Shown: positions 1-11,306, counted from the first letter of the stretch. The stretch is 32,085 nucleotides of DNA from Bryobacterales bacterium (GCA_016789755.1 JAEUQG010000312.1:1-32085), one strand, 5' to 3'. A program made the numbers and translations. The notes: generated by a model not told the origin, from the letters alone.

Positions 1-705
1 GCCTCGCTGCAAGTCATTGGCGGTGGATCGAGGGGCGATGTCGGGTCGTACTCCATGAGCGCGAGGTACGGCTCGCTGGGGGTGGCGATCGAGTTGAGCG
101 CGCACTGCTATGCGGCGGGCTGCGGGACAAACTACCTGGACACGCCACTGAGCAATGCCAGTTGGTTCGTCGACGCATTGACGTTGCTCAATGCTCCGGC
201 CGCCGGCTACCTGGCGATTGACTACCGCATGGAAGGAACATGGGAATCGGTGGCCAACGGGCCGGGCTGGACCGATCAGGCGATGTGGCTGAACTTGAAC
301 CTGAACGGCCAGAATTACAGCCTGGGAACTCATTCCGCGCTCGCCAACTCTTTCGGGCAACCGGACACCAGCGGGACTTTCTTCAACGAGAATACGTTGT
401 GGGTCCCCTACTCCTCCACCTCGATCGGAATCACGATGCGGATGGATGCCTGGGCGCGCTGCGAAACGGGTCCCAACGGCGACTGCAAAGCGCGGATGAT
501 GTTCGGCAACACGGGCAGTGTGGGGGGATTCCGAGTGCTGGATGCGGCGGGCAATCCCGTGACCGGGGCGACGGTCACCTCGCAATCGGGCCACGACTAC
601 ATGGCGCCACTCGATTCCGCATCCGTGCCAGAACCGGGTGGTCTGGCGCCACTCGCCATCGGCCTCACTTTGGCGGTCACAGCGCAGCGGAGGCGCCGCA
701 GGTAA
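1..705 (+). CDS. PEP-CTERM sorting-signal protein, 5' end outside window
   Basis: The reading frame is open from the first base, so the true start lies upstream and 234 residues are visible. The C-terminus carries a textbook PEP-CTERM sorting signal: VPEPGG at about visible residues 209-214, a hydrophobic stretch (LAPLAIGLTLAVTA) and a final run of five arginines. In known PEP-CTERM systems this tail directs export and is processed by an exosortase, usually in exopolysaccharide-producing bacteria. The rest is rich in Gly, Asn and Ser with several Cys, typical of a beta-rich extracellular protein, but I do not recognise a domain. A Met at position 55 is internal and unlikely to be the start. 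The last 29 bp overlap the convergent LuxR-type gene. No exosortase is in the window. The PEP-CTERM call is firm; the protein's function is unknown. Confidence 0.85.
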   Translation, partial: ASLQVIGGGSRGDVGSYSMSARYGSLGVAIELSAHCYAAGCGTNYLDTPLSNASWFVDALTLLNAPAAGYLAIDYRMEGTWESVANGPGWTDQAMWLNLNLNGQNYSLGTHSALANSFGQPDTSGTFFNENTLWVPYSSTSIGITMRMDAWARCETGPNGDCKARMMFGNTGSVGGFRVLDAAGNPVTGATVTSQSGHDYMAPLDSASVPEPGGLAPLAIGLTLAVTAQRRRRR

Positions 706-1783
706 GCAGCAGCCGTACCAGTTCCGCCTGACGGCCCGTTTGCGTCTTCATGAAAATGTGTTTGAGATGCGCACGGGCCGTACCTGTGGTGATGCACATC
801 TCGGCTGCGATTTCAGCCAGAGACAGGCCCTCCGCCAGGTGAGCGCAGAGGTCCGCTTCGGTCTGCGTCAACGCGAAGAGTTCGCTCAGCCGGCGCCGGT
901 CGATGTGAACGGGTTGGTGGGGGTCGACGACGATGACGATGGCGGCATGGCGGGCTTCCGCGGCGCGCACGGGAGCCACGGTCACGGCATATGGAGGGGC
1001 GCCGGAGCGGCGGGCCACGCGCATCGATCCGGCAACCGCCGCGATCTGACGTCCGATGGCGGCAGCAACCATCTGATGCAGCTTCTTGGTTTCGCCCGTC
1101 AATCCGGCGTAAAGGACCCCTTTCTCTGCACGCAGTCCGTCGCCGGCGGCGAGAAGACCGGTCGCCGTGCTGTTCGCCTCGGCCACTCTGCCATGCGCGT
1201 CCAGCCAGATCACGCCGTAGGGCTGGCGATTGGCAAGGTCCTCTAACGCCTCGCATCGTTGCTGCAACCGGTAAAAGCGGTTGTAAAGAGACATCGCCTG
1301 GGCGAAGTGAGGACCGAGTGCGTTCGCCAGTTTGTTTTCGTCGACTCCGAACTCCCCGGCCGCGAACGGTCGCGTGGCCCCCAGGTGAGCGTGGATTTCA
1401 TTCGACGCATACACCATCCCCAGCGAATAGCGAACATGCTGCGGACGCAAGTAATCGTTGTAGTACTCGGTGCGGACCAATTCCTGGTCGGGACAAAGCT
1501 CTTCGCCGGGGGCAACCAGAAAGCTGACGCGGCGCTTGCGAAGCGCCTCGACGTAGACATTTTTCCTCCCGTAGTATTGTTCGTACAACTCGCTGTAGCG
1601 GCTTTCGGTGCGCGCGGAGCAGAGCAATCTGCCACTCCCGGTTGGAAGATCTGAAAGAACGATTACGGTTCCGCGAGTGGCGCCGATACGGTCAGCGTAT
1701 CGCTCCAGGAAAGCGGGCAGAAGTGTTGCGTCCGTGGCCGAGGCGTACAGGTCCTCAATCAGACGGTCCGGTGCAATAGCCAT
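677..1783 (-). CDS. LuxR-family transcriptional regulator with N-terminal sensory region
   Basis: This 368-aa protein ends in a LuxR/FixJ-type helix-turn-helix at about residues 299-368. Its scanning and recognition helices fit LTQTEADLCAHLAEGLSLAEIA followed by TGTARAHLKHIFMKT. The upstream part has a PAS-like stretch (PYGVIWLDAHGRVAEANSTA, about 188-207), suggesting a small-molecule or redox input, but I cannot name the ligand. There is no receiver domain, so it is not a classical response regulator. Start: ATG at 1783 without a Shine-Dalgarno sequence; a TAGCAT box lies 10 nt upstream and a CRP-type palindrome about 42 bp before the inferred transcription start. The 3' end overlaps the convergent PEP-CTERM gene by 29 bp. 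The target genes are unknown; the PEP-CTERM gene and the 254-aa neighbour are candidates by position only. Confidence 0.85.
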   Translation of the reverse strand: MAIAPDRLIEDLYASATDATLLPAFLERYADRIGATRGTVIVLSDLPTGSGRLLCSARTESRYSELYEQYYGRKNVYVEALRKRRVSFLVAPGEELCPDQELVRTEYYNDYLRPQHVRYSLGMVYASNEIHAHLGATRPFAAGEFGVDENKLANALGPHFAQAMSLYNRFYRLQQRCEALEDLANRQPYGVIWLDAHGRVAEANSTATGLLAAGDGLRAEKGVLYAGLTGETKKLHQMVAAAIGRQIAAVAGSMRVARRSGAPPYAVTVAPVRAAEARHAAIVIVVDPHQPVHIDRRRLSELFALTQTEADLCAHLAEGLSLAEIAAEMCITTGTARAHLKHIFMKTQTGRQAELVRLLLTCGASAAL

Positions 1784-1793
1784 GACGCCGGGG

Positions 1794-1799
1794 ATGCTA
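1794..1799 (-). promoter_or_regulatory. Putative -10 box of the LuxR-type gene
   Basis: On the minus strand TAGCAT ends 10 nt before the ATG at 1783. This places transcription start at roughly 1787 and gives a leader of only a few bases. No good -35 hexamer lies 17 nt upstream, which fits an activator-dependent promoter because the palindrome at 1821-1838 is centred about 42 bp upstream of that start. Confidence 0.4.
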
Positions 1800-1820
1800 A
1801 CACGCTGGAATCGGGATAGA

Positions 1821-1838
1821 TTGTGACTGGAGTCACAA
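1821..1838. promoter_or_regulatory. CRP-type palindrome (TGTGA-N6-TCACA)
   Basis: TTGTGACTGGAGTCACAA is a perfect inverted repeat with 8-bp arms and a 2-bp centre. It contains exactly the TGTGA-N6-TCACA pattern of the CRP/Fnr superfamily. Its centre (1829.5) is about 42 bp upstream of the inferred LuxR-gene transcription start, the spacing of class II CRP activation. It is also about 90 bp upstream of the divergent 254-aa gene and could affect both. The palindrome is seen directly; binding by a CRP-like protein is inferred. Confidence 0.6.
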
Positions 1839-1926
1839 ATCCGCCAGTATTTGCCGGCGGGTAAGAAAACGGTTAGGAATCGGTAAGGCCTATTTCATTG
1901 AAACCGGTTCCGGGTTACGCTGCTCC

Positions 1927-2691
1927 ATGCCAATCACACTGGATTTCATCGGAGTCACCCCGGGCGACAAATGCGAGCTCTACCATGGCGCGCCGTATTC
2001 GGACCGGGAACTGAGGGGAAAGATCGATCCGCTCCAGACGGTCGCCATCGATGCCGCCAAGCGGGCCACGTTCAGCGCGGACCCGGGCAGCGGCTATGCC
2101 ATCCGGCTGCTGGACAAGAACGGCAAAGTCTACGCCCGCAGCAACACGCGATCGCTGACGGCGAAGCGGAGCCTTGTCGTGTTGCCGATCACGGTACGCA
2201 CAAAGGAAGCTGAGTTCGGGCAGAATGCTCCCGACCTGCCGTTCCAGACGGGCGACACCACCTTCGACCGGTTGACCCTCGACTTCGTCGGCAAAGACCT
2301 GCGGGTCTTCGGTCATGCCTTTCACGATGGCGTGATCGACAAGCGCTTCACCTTCGATTACAGGTTTCGCGTTCTGCCGGTGGACGTTCCAGTGTGGACT
2401 CCCTTGGAGCAACTGCCGAAGGACGAGGTTCCGCAGGACACCTTTGAGTTGGACACGACGTCGCTCAAAATCGATGCCGACAAGAACCGGCAGGAAGTGC
2501 TGATGGGGATTCTCAATCCGATCATTCGCGGGCAATTTCGCAAAGCGATCCAGAAGAAGTTCCATCAGAGCCTGGTGAAGCAGACCGCCGGTAACGTGCT
2601 GAAGCCGGTGATGACCGTAAAGAAGGTTGTGCTGGAGGACAACAAACACCTGGATCTGGAAATGGGTCTGCTTGGCGAGGCGCTCGGATAG
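1927..2691 (+). CDS. Conserved-looking protein of unknown function, 254 aa
   Basis: I do not recognise the family. The protein has no signal peptide and no membrane segment, so it is probably cytoplasmic. It begins MPITLDFIGV, has alternating hydrophobic and charged segments suggesting a beta-rich N-terminal half (about 1-150), then a more helical basic stretch (about 180-230, with RGQFRKAIQKKFHQSLVKQ) that could bind nucleic acid or another acidic partner. Start: ATG at 1927; TACGCT lies 5 nt upstream and there is no Shine-Dalgarno sequence. The long frame, ordinary composition and absence of a better frame on either strand support it as a real gene. It ends 6 bp before the stop of convergent glgX. 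The gene lies divergent to the LuxR-type regulator, so regulation by it or by the CRP-like site is possible. Confidence 0.75.
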   Translation: MPITLDFIGVTPGDKCELYHGAPYSDRELRGKIDPLQTVAIDAAKRATFSADPGSGYAIRLLDKNGKVYARSNTRSLTAKRSLVVLPITVRTKEAEFGQNAPDLPFQTGDTTFDRLTLDFVGKDLRVFGHAFHDGVIDKRFTFDYRFRVLPVDVPVWTPLEQLPKDEVPQDTFELDTTSLKIDADKNRQEVLMGILNPIIRGQFRKAIQKKFHQSLVKQTAGNVLKPVMTVKKVVLEDNKHLDLEMGLLGEALG

Positions 2692-2697
2692 GCCTGG

Positions 2698-4903
<2,206 letters not shown>

Positions 4904-4932
<29 letters not shown>

Positions 4933-7270
4933 CCGAAGCGATGGCCTCGAAGAGCCGTTTGCGGTTCACCGGCTTGGTAACGTAGTCGTCCATTCCTTTG
5001 CTGAGGCATTGTTCGCGGTCGCCTTTCAGCGCATGCGCCGTGAGAGCAATGATCGGAGTATGTCTGCCGGTGGCCTGCTCATGTTCGCGGATCTGACGCG
5101 TCGCTTCGTACCCATCGATGCCTGGCATTTGAATGTCCATGAGAATCAGGTCGAACGGCTGGCTCTTCCAAGCTTCCACGGCTTCGCCGCCGTCGGAGAC
5201 AAGGTGCACATGATGCCCCGCTTTCCGCAGCAACGACTCGATCACTCTCCGGTTGACGGAGTTGTCTTCGGCCACCAGAATCGAGAGGGCCGCCAAGGCG
5301 GGGCTGCCATCGGCGGCGCAGGTAATCTGCCGGTTCGGCGTTAGGGAGTGGAGGATGGCATCGGAAAGTTGGCTGCGGACGACCGGTTTTAGCACGATGC
5401 CCGACACGCCGGTGCGCTGGCCGCGCAGCGAATCCGCTTGTACACCGCTCGAACTGAGCATCACTACGGCTGGAGCCGATTCACGAAACTCCTGGCGGAT
5501 TTGGCCGGCCGCTTCAAAACCGTCCATTTCCGGCATCACCGTGTCGAGCAAAGCGAGCCGGAACGGTTTGCCGAGTGCCTTCGCCTCTCCAATGCGCTCG
5601 ATAGCCTCGCGCCCCGAACAGGCGGTTTCCACGTCCATCCCCCAAGCCTTGAGCATCGCCATCAGCACCTGCCGGTTGCTGCCGTTGTCGTCGGCTACGA
5701 GAGCGTGAATGCCCCACAACTCGGGAGGATTGGACGGCGCAGGGGTTTCCCGCGGCAGGGCGAACATCCCCGTGAACTGAAAGGAACTGCCCTTGCCTGG
5801 CTCGCTATCCACCGTTAGATGCCCTCCCATTCTCGCCGCCAGCCGGGCGCAGATCGCCAGCCCAAGGCCCGTCCCACCGAACTGGCGGGTGATGGAGCCG
5901 TCGGCCTGTGTAAATGGCTCGAAGATGGATTGCAGCTTGTCCGCAGGGATCCCGATGCCGGTGTCCGAAACAGCAAAGCTCACCAGCACGTGCTCCCCCC
6001 GGCGCGATTCCACCATGACCGTGACGACCACCTCGCCGACGCTGGTGAACTTCACCGCGTTGCCGATGAGGTTCGTCAGAATCTGGCGCAGGCGATGCGG
6101 ATCTCCTACCACGTGCCGCGGAACGTCGGGCTGAATGTCGCAGATCACCTCGACTCCCTTTAGATGGGCTTGCACCGCCAGGCTGCGTGCCGTCTGCTCC
6201 ACTTCAAGACCGATGTCGAACGGAGTCTCTTCCAGGTCCAGTTTCCCGGCCTCGATCTTCGACAGATCGAGAATGTCATTGAGAATGCACATCAGAGCAT
6301 TGGCCGACTGAAGCGCGGTCCGCAACTGCTCCCGGGTTTCGCCCGGCAAGTCGGTGTCGAGAGCGAGTTCCGTCATCCCGATCATCCCGTTGAGCGGCGT
6401 GCGGATTTCATGGCTCATGTTGGCAAGGAACTCGCTCTTCATCCGGCTGGCCTGTTCTGCGGCTTCGAGAGCGCTGAGCAGTTCCTTCCGCGAATGCGAA
6501 AGCCCGCTCACCATCTCATTGAACGCCGTCGCCAGTTCGCCCACCTCATCGGCGCTGACAATCGGCGACCGGGAGCCGAGATCGCCCTCCGCCACCCGGC
6601 GCGTGAAAGAGATCAGACTCTTCAGAGGCTCCAGCACGCGGCGCATCTGGCGGCGTTGCACGGCAAGAATCAGAACCAGCGAAAAGAGCCCGCCCAAAAG
6701 CATGGCACTGACGCTGCGCCAGTACAAACTGTGATATTTGCCAGTGGACAGGCCGATGCGCACACGGCCGGCAGGGACACGCAGAGGGGCCTCATTCTCC
6801 CAATCCACCGCCGGCGAACTGCGTTGGGAGTAGACAGGTTTGACCGCCTCTAGGAATCGCTCTTGCGGTTGGGCGCCGAGCCAGTGCCACTCCCCTGCCG
6901 CCTCCCGCGGTGAAGAGCGCGGAATTTGCGTTTCGGAAAAGCCGCCGCCTGAAGCGATGGCCAGAACCTCTCCCGCGGCAGTCTCGGCGACAGCGTATAA
7001 AACACCATCCAGGGCGGCGGTGGCTTGGGCGATCTTCTGCGCTCCCTCCCCGTCACGCAACAGGAAGGCCAATTCCGCTTCTTTGGCGAAGGACCCGGCA
7101 AGAGATTCGGCGCGCAGTTGCAGATCCTTGTGAAAGACGCTGAGTTGCAGCAGCAGCAGAGCCAGGAAGAGACCGATGACGAAGAGAGCGGTCGCGGCAA
7201 CAGGGAGGAAGTTTGCGGCGACAGCCTGGGCGTGCAGACTCTTTGGCCTCTCAGCCCGGTCCCGCTTCAT
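4904..7270 (-). CDS. Hybrid sensor histidine kinase with two receiver domains
   Basis: This 788-aa membrane kinase has TM1 at about 22-44, a periplasmic region of about 140 residues resembling CHASE8, TM2 at about 187-205, HAMP (about 206-260), HisKA with phospho-acceptor His287 in [10 protein letters not shown], and HATPase with N-box Asn404 and G1 DTGIGIP from Asp436. REC1 (about 521-640) has Asp576 and Lys628; REC2 (about 661-780) has Asp712 and Lys766. All key phosphorelay residues are present in both receivers. There is no output or Hpt domain, so phosphate must pass to a protein outside the window, or the second receiver acts by protein contact. The ATG at 7270 overlaps the stop of the binding-protein gene in an ATGA, a sign of translational coupling. 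The neighbours suggest that the periplasmic domain reads the loaded binding protein. Confidence 0.95.
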
Positions 7271-8181
7271 CGGAACACCTCCACTTCGGGGCCTGCCGCT
7301 GCTTCGATGCCCAACGCCCGGGCCACGCGCTCATTCACTGCCGTCTTCACTTTGCGCGGCCCTTGTCGCGCCGGCGCGGGCAACCCGTCGATACGCCGTA
7401 TGACAATCTCGGCGGTCTGCACACCGATGTCGCGGTAGTCCGGGTAGAAGCCGATGAGAGCGCCGGCGCGCACCATCCCTTCGGAGAACGCGACCACTGG
7501 CATCCGCCGCCTCATCGCCGAAAGCACCAGAGCCGGCACGGCCGGACCCTGATACAGGTCCGCGTCGGGAAGACACCACAAAAAGTCGTAGGCTTGCGAG
7601 AGAAATTCAACACTATCCAGCAGATCTTTGGGGCTCGCGCAAGGCAGGATATCGAGACTGATGCCGAGCCTCTGCGCCGAACTGCGGATCTCAGCGGCGG
7701 CGCCTTCGCCCAGGGCGGGGCCTCGCACCAGCGCCATTCGCTTGCGCTCCGGATAGAGCCGGCGCATGCGCTGCAGGACGGTCTCCGGAGGCACATCCAA
7801 CGTCACCGTCGCTTCGACCCGGCCCACCTGGCCGCGCGCACTGCCCGGCGGCGTGAGGATCATCGTTGCCACCAAAGGGGGAAGCGGGACGCAGCCCCGC
7901 AGAGCCTGCAGGGCCGCCGAGCCGACGCCGACGACAACCCCGGCGTGGGCCTTGTTCAGAAGCAAGCATAGCTGTTCGCCTTTCCCCAGTTGGTCGAGCA
8001 ACAGCACCCGAAAATCGCAGCCCGTACAGCCCGCGCGCAGACCCTCGATGGCTTCCGCGTAGGCTGGGATGCGCGAGCCACTGACTGCGAGCACTCCACG
8101 CGTCGCCGAGGGTAGAAGCGCCGGCGATGCCGTGAACATCGCCGTCAGAACGCCTCGCCGCGTTGGTTGTGCTGCCGCCAA
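7267..8181 (-). CDS. ABC-transporter-type substrate-binding protein, no transporter partner
   Basis: The sequence fits the ABC_sub_bind family (PF04392): two-lobed periplasmic protein with LPDADLY near the middle and a C-terminal block [19 protein letters not shown] followed by [10 protein letters not shown] place the start at TTG 8181 (304 aa). It follows the receptor stop by 2 nt, has GGAG 7 nt upstream, and keeps a twin-arginine export signal (TRRGVLTAM) that would be lost with the ATG at 8139 (290 aa). The frame stays open upstream to 8565, but that part is antisense-like filler within the receptor gene. No permease or ATPase gene lies nearby. Placed between an outer-membrane receptor and a sensor kinase, it more likely presents a ligand to the kinase than feeds a transporter. 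The ligand is unknown; PF04392 members are often annotated as tryptophan or sugar binders without proof. Confidence 0.85.
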   Translation of the reverse strand: MAAAQPTRRGVLTAMFTASPALLPSATRGVLAVSGSRIPAYAEAIEGLRAGCTGCDFRVLLLDQLGKGEQLCLLLNKAHAGVVVGVGSAALQALRGCVPLPPLVATMILTPPGSARGQVGRVEATVTLDVPPETVLQRMRRLYPERKRMALVRGPALGEGAAAEIRSSAQRLGISLDILPCASPKDLLDSVEFLSQAYDFLWCLPDADLYQGPAVPALVLSAMRRRMPVVAFSEGMVRAGALIGFYPDYRDIGVQTAEIVIRRIDGLPAPARQGPRKVKTAVNERVARALGIEAAAGPEVEVFR

Positions 8182-8183
8182 AT

Positions 8184-10133
8184 CTACTCTCCGTATCGCC
8201 AAATCAATTTGAGGAAAACGCTGCGGCCGGGTCGCGGCATCGTGCGCAGCAGATGTTCCGTGCTCAAAGGGTCGGCGTAACGGCGGCCGCTCGCATTGCG
8301 CACACCGAACTGCAAGTCGAAATCGCGATGCAAACCTTTGGTAGTAGCGGTAACGTCCAGCAGCGCCACCGGGCCAACCCGGAAATCGTAGGGCGACCCC
8401 CGCGAACTGAGATAGCGTGCCGCGGCGCTCAGCACCAGCCGCTCCCGGAATAGCGGTGTAAATGCGCGAAACTGACCCACCGCCATGGGGGAGTTCGGCA
8501 ATTCGGCCTCCGGCCTGCCGTACTTGGGCCGATGAAGGCTGGCGCTGGTGGCCAACTGCAACCACTCGCTAGCCTTCCCGCTGATCTCCAACTCGCTGCC
8601 CCACGAACAGCCCTCCGACACGTTGCGGTATTGCAGTAGCCCTGCTTCCACCGGAACCCCGTGTATCAGACCCTGCAAGCCGTAGTGAAAGACCGTCGCC
8701 GTCATGGCGGCACGGCTGCCGATGCGCTGCTCGCGGGCGATTTCATAGGTGTTGATCCGTTCCGCTTCCAATGCCGGGTTGGGATACCACAGCCGCTCAT
8801 AAGTGGATGGGTTGCGGAACGCCCGGCCTACCAGAAATTTGTAAGACGTGCGCGCCGATGCTTTCCACACCGCCGCCAGACGCGGCGACACGAAGGAGCG
8901 GTAACGGTTGGTGTCGTCCAGGCGCACGCCCGCCGTCAGCGACCATGTGCGAGTGAGGTCCCATACCTGCTGCGCGAATAACCCATGCGAGATGGTCCGC
9001 GCCGCTGTCTCGCGATAGCGCTCCTGAATGGGCCTCGCATATTCGCTCACCTGCAAGTTGCGCAAGTCCATTTCCGCCTGCGATCCAATCGTGAAATTGC
9101 CGATCCCACGCAGTTTCCGCTGGTAGACAAGGCGCGTGCCGAGCCAATCGCCAAGTGCGAAATCGCGTTCGTCCCAAACCGCCTCATCGTAGGTTGTGTC
9201 GTAGCGGCCGTAGTAGCGGTACTGATCGTAGTACGTGCGCCATTGCAACTCCGCGGCCTCTCCCAGCGGACGCGTGTAGGCCGCCTCGATGAAGTTCCGG
9301 TTGTCGCGCACGGAGGTCCCGGTGTCTCCAAAATCCGTCCTGTACCAGCCGGTGGGTACGATCGCCCTCCGATCGGCGAAGTTGGCGGTCACGCTCCAGT
9401 AGCGGAACGTGAGTGGGGCGAAGGTGTGGTAGCCCTGCTCCGCACCGGCAAACCTGGTTTCCAGACCGCCCAACTCGGCAGCGGAAATAGTTCTCCCGCG
9501 GGTGTGAAAGCCCGATGCGGAGAGCAGCAGGTTCGCGCCCCGGCCGAGATAAAACGAGCCCGAAACGAGCATCTTCTTTTCCCCGAAGCTGCCGAACTCG
9601 GAACTGGCATAGCCCCGCGGAGCATCAGCCGGGGAGATCGTGAAGATGTTCACCGTCGCAAACATGCCGTTGCTTCCATACAGCGCCGAGGACGGCCCGC
9701 GCACGATCTCAATGCGTTGCACCAGATCCATGTCGATGCCGAAATCCTGGCCGAATAGATACATGGCGGTGTAAACGTTGTCGGTCATGTAGTGTCCGTT
9801 CACCATCACCAGAATCCGCGTGTTGTAATCGCCTGGAAGTCCGAAGCCGCGCACACCGGCATAGTGCAACGGGCCATCGGAGGTGGTGTAAAAGCCCCGT
9901 ACATTGGAAAGAACTTCGGCCAGCGTGCGGTAGCCGAAACGCCGGATCTCCTGCCGGGTAACTACAGTGACGCTGGCTGGGGCTTCGTCGATTGTCTGTG
10001 TGTAAAGCGAAGCCGTTTCGACTTGTGGAGGCGTATCAAAAAGAACCGATTCGGTCGCTTGCCCGGACGGGGGCTGATCCTCCGCCGCCAGCAACCATGC
10101 CTGTATGAGAATCCCCGTCAATAGAATGCGCAT
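8184..10133 (-). CDS. TonB-dependent outer-membrane receptor (small, BtuB/Cir-like)
   Basis: With the ATG at 10133 the protein has 649 aa: signal peptide MRILLTGILIQAWLLA, plug domain roughly residues 45-155 (SVTVVTRQEIRRFGYRTLAE, RILVMVNG, IEIVRGPSSALYGSNG) and a 22-strand-type barrel ending in an aromatic-rich strand. The size and the VRGPSSALYG motif fit siderophore, cobalamin or small-ligand receptors, not the Oar type found elsewhere in the window. A GTG at 10151 would add six residues but overlaps the strong AGGAGG at 10156-10151. That AGGAGG is 17 nt from the ATG, an unusually long spacing. Downstream, the binding-protein gene starts 2 nt after the stop. The receptor probably brings the ligand that the binding protein and kinase sense. 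Function class is firm; substrate unknown. Confidence 0.92.
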   Translation of the reverse strand: MRILLTGILIQAWLLAAEDQPPSGQATESVLFDTPPQVETASLYTQTIDEAPASVTVVTRQEIRRFGYRTLAEVLSNVRGFYTTSDGPLHYAGVRGFGLPGDYNTRILVMVNGHYMTDNVYTAMYLFGQDFGIDMDLVQRIEIVRGPSSALYGSNGMFATVNIFTISPADAPRGYASSEFGSFGEKKMLVSGSFYLGRGANLLLSASGFHTRGRTISAAELGGLETRFAGAEQGYHTFAPLTFRYWSVTANFADRRAIVPTGWYRTDFGDTGTSVRDNRNFIEAAYTRPLGEAAELQWRTYYDQYRYYGRYDTTYDEAVWDERDFALGDWLGTRLVYQRKLRGIGNFTIGSQAEMDLRNLQVSEYARPIQERYRETAARTISHGLFAQQVWDLTRTWSLTAGVRLDDTNRYRSFVSPRLAAVWKASARTSYKFLVGRAFRNPSTYERLWYPNPALEAERINTYEIAREQRIGSRAAMTATVFHYGLQGLIHGVPVEAGLLQYRNVSEGCSWGSELEISGKASEWLQLATSASLHRPKYGRPEAELPNSPMAVGQFRAFTPLFRERLVLSAAARYLSSRGSPYDFRVGPVALLDVTATTKGLHRDFDLQFGVRNASGRRYADPLSTEHLLRTMPRPGRSVFLKLIWRYGE

Positions 10134-10150
10134 CGAATGCGAGCGGCACA

Positions 10151-10180
10151 CCTCCTAGCGCTCTCATCGGCATAGGGAGG
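10151..10180 (-). promoter_or_regulatory. Possible hairpin covering the receptor's Shine-Dalgarno sequence
   Basis: In the minus-strand transcript CCTCCCTA (10180-10173) can pair with TAGGAGG (10157-10151), leaving one bulged C and a 15-nt loop. The AGGAGG ribosome-binding site of the receptor gene would be buried in the stem. This may be a simple translational switch or just a consequence of purine and pyrimidine runs. I see no recognisable riboswitch class, and only about 66 bp separate this start from the gldA stop. Confidence 0.3.
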
Positions 10181-10199
10181 GGAAGTATGACGGCGGCGG

Positions 10200-11306
10200 T
10201 CAGGAACAACCGAGCGCGGCAACGCCAATCGCATCGGCGGCGCGAATGGCGTCGGCCACCATCGCGGCATTCACCGGAAAAGGCTCGTTGTGGATGGTCT
10301 CCGCCGCCGCCGTGGCCCGAATGGATACCTCCTGCAGCGTTTCTGCGGACATGCCGTCACAGCCGATTTCCGCCAGTGTAAGGGGCAGTCCTACGGCGCG
10401 CGAGAAACTCAACACTTCGCTCACCTGGGCGTGTGATGCCCCTTCCAGAACCAGTTGCACCAGCGTTCCAAAGGCGACTTTCTCCCCATGATAAAACCGC
10501 CGCGTTCCGCTCGCCGCCGTCAAACCGTTGTGCACCGCATGTGCCGCAGCCAGTCCCGAGGACTCGAACCCCAGCCCTGAGAGCAGCGTGTTCGCTTCCA
10601 CAATCCGCTCGAGCGCGGGTGTCACCGCCTTGTTCCGCATGGCGTGCAAGGCGTCGTTGCCGTCTTCGAGAAGCGTGCGGTAGCAGAGTTCGGCAAGACG
10701 CAAGGCGCTGCGCGTGGACGCGCCCCCACGCATGTTTCGCACGTGTCCGGCAGCGCACGTCTTTGCCTCGAACCACGTCGCCAGCGCATCTCCCATGCCG
10801 GCTGCAAGCAGGCGCGGCGGACCTTGTGCAATAACCGCCGTATCCACCAGCACCAGGTCGGGATTCCGTTTGTAAAAGCGATACTCCTCGAACACCCCGT
10901 CTTCGGAATAGATGACCGAGAGCGCACTGCACGGCGCATCGCTCGAGGCAACCGTGGGGCAATTGACGATCGGGAGTCCGAGCCCCGCCGCCGCCGCCCG
11001 CGCCGCATCCAGCACCTTGCCGCCGCCTGCGCCGACAATGACATTGGCTCGCGCCGTTTTCGCCGCGGCTTCGATGCGGGCGATTTCTCCGCGCCAACAC
11101 TCCCCGCCGAAGTCGTACACCTCATGGGTGTAGTGCGAATCGCCGAGTGTTTGCGGCCACACTCTACCGAGCAGCCTCTTGGCGCTGCGTCCTGCGACGA
11201 TCAGCACGGGGCCGTCAAGTCCGAGCGCCGCCATCTCTTTGCCCAGCGATTCCGTGGCGTTGCGCCCTTGTGTATAACGGCAAGGTGAGCAGAAAACGGA
11301 TAGCAT
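10200..11306 (-). CDS. gldA: Glycerol dehydrogenase
   Basis: This NAD-dependent cytoplasmic enzyme oxidises glycerol to dihydroxyacetone. Its 368 aa align end to end with the E. coli GldA that I remember (367 aa), including the start MLSVFCSPCRYTQG, the FGGEC and GAGGGK motifs (GGG at 94-96, NAD binding), and SSDAPCSALSVIYS. The three metal ligands are Asp173 (GDALATWFEA), His256 (AAAHAVHNG) and His273 (YHGEKVAFG). The start is well fixed by this alignment. It is divergent from the serine hydrolase gene with only 8 bp between start codons and no Shine-Dalgarno sequence. TAACAT sits 8 nt upstream, inside the neighbour's start. Downstream genes on the same strand follow closely, so it may head the receptor-kinase-glgX transcript. 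Substrate preference within the family is the main uncertainty. Confidence 0.93.
   Translation of the reverse strand: MLSVFCSPCRYTQGRNATESLGKEMAALGLDGPVLIVAGRSAKRLLGRVWPQTLGDSHYTHEVYDFGGECWRGEIARIEAAAKTARANVIVGAGGGKVLDAARAAAAGLGLPIVNCPTVASSDAPCSALSVIYSEDGVFEEYRFYKRNPDLVLVDTAVIAQGPPRLLAAGMGDALATWFEAKTCAAGHVRNMRGGASTRSALRLAELCYRTLLEDGNDALHAMRNKAVTPALERIVEANTLLSGLGFESSGLAAAHAVHNGLTAASGTRRFYHGEKVAFGTLVQLVLEGASHAQVSEVLSFSRAVGLPLTLAEIGCDGMSAETLQEVSIRATAAAETIHNEPFPVNAAMVADAIRAADAIGVAALGCS

Noticed and set aside
1893..1909. Small palindromes TTTCATTGAAA and AACCGGTT before the 254-aa gene
   Set aside because: Arms of 4-5 bp are expected by chance, and their position relative to any promoter is unclear.
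10134..10199. Cobalamin riboswitch before the TonB-dependent receptor
   Set aside because: Only about 66 bp separate the genes, too short for the known class, and I saw no B12-box-like sequence.
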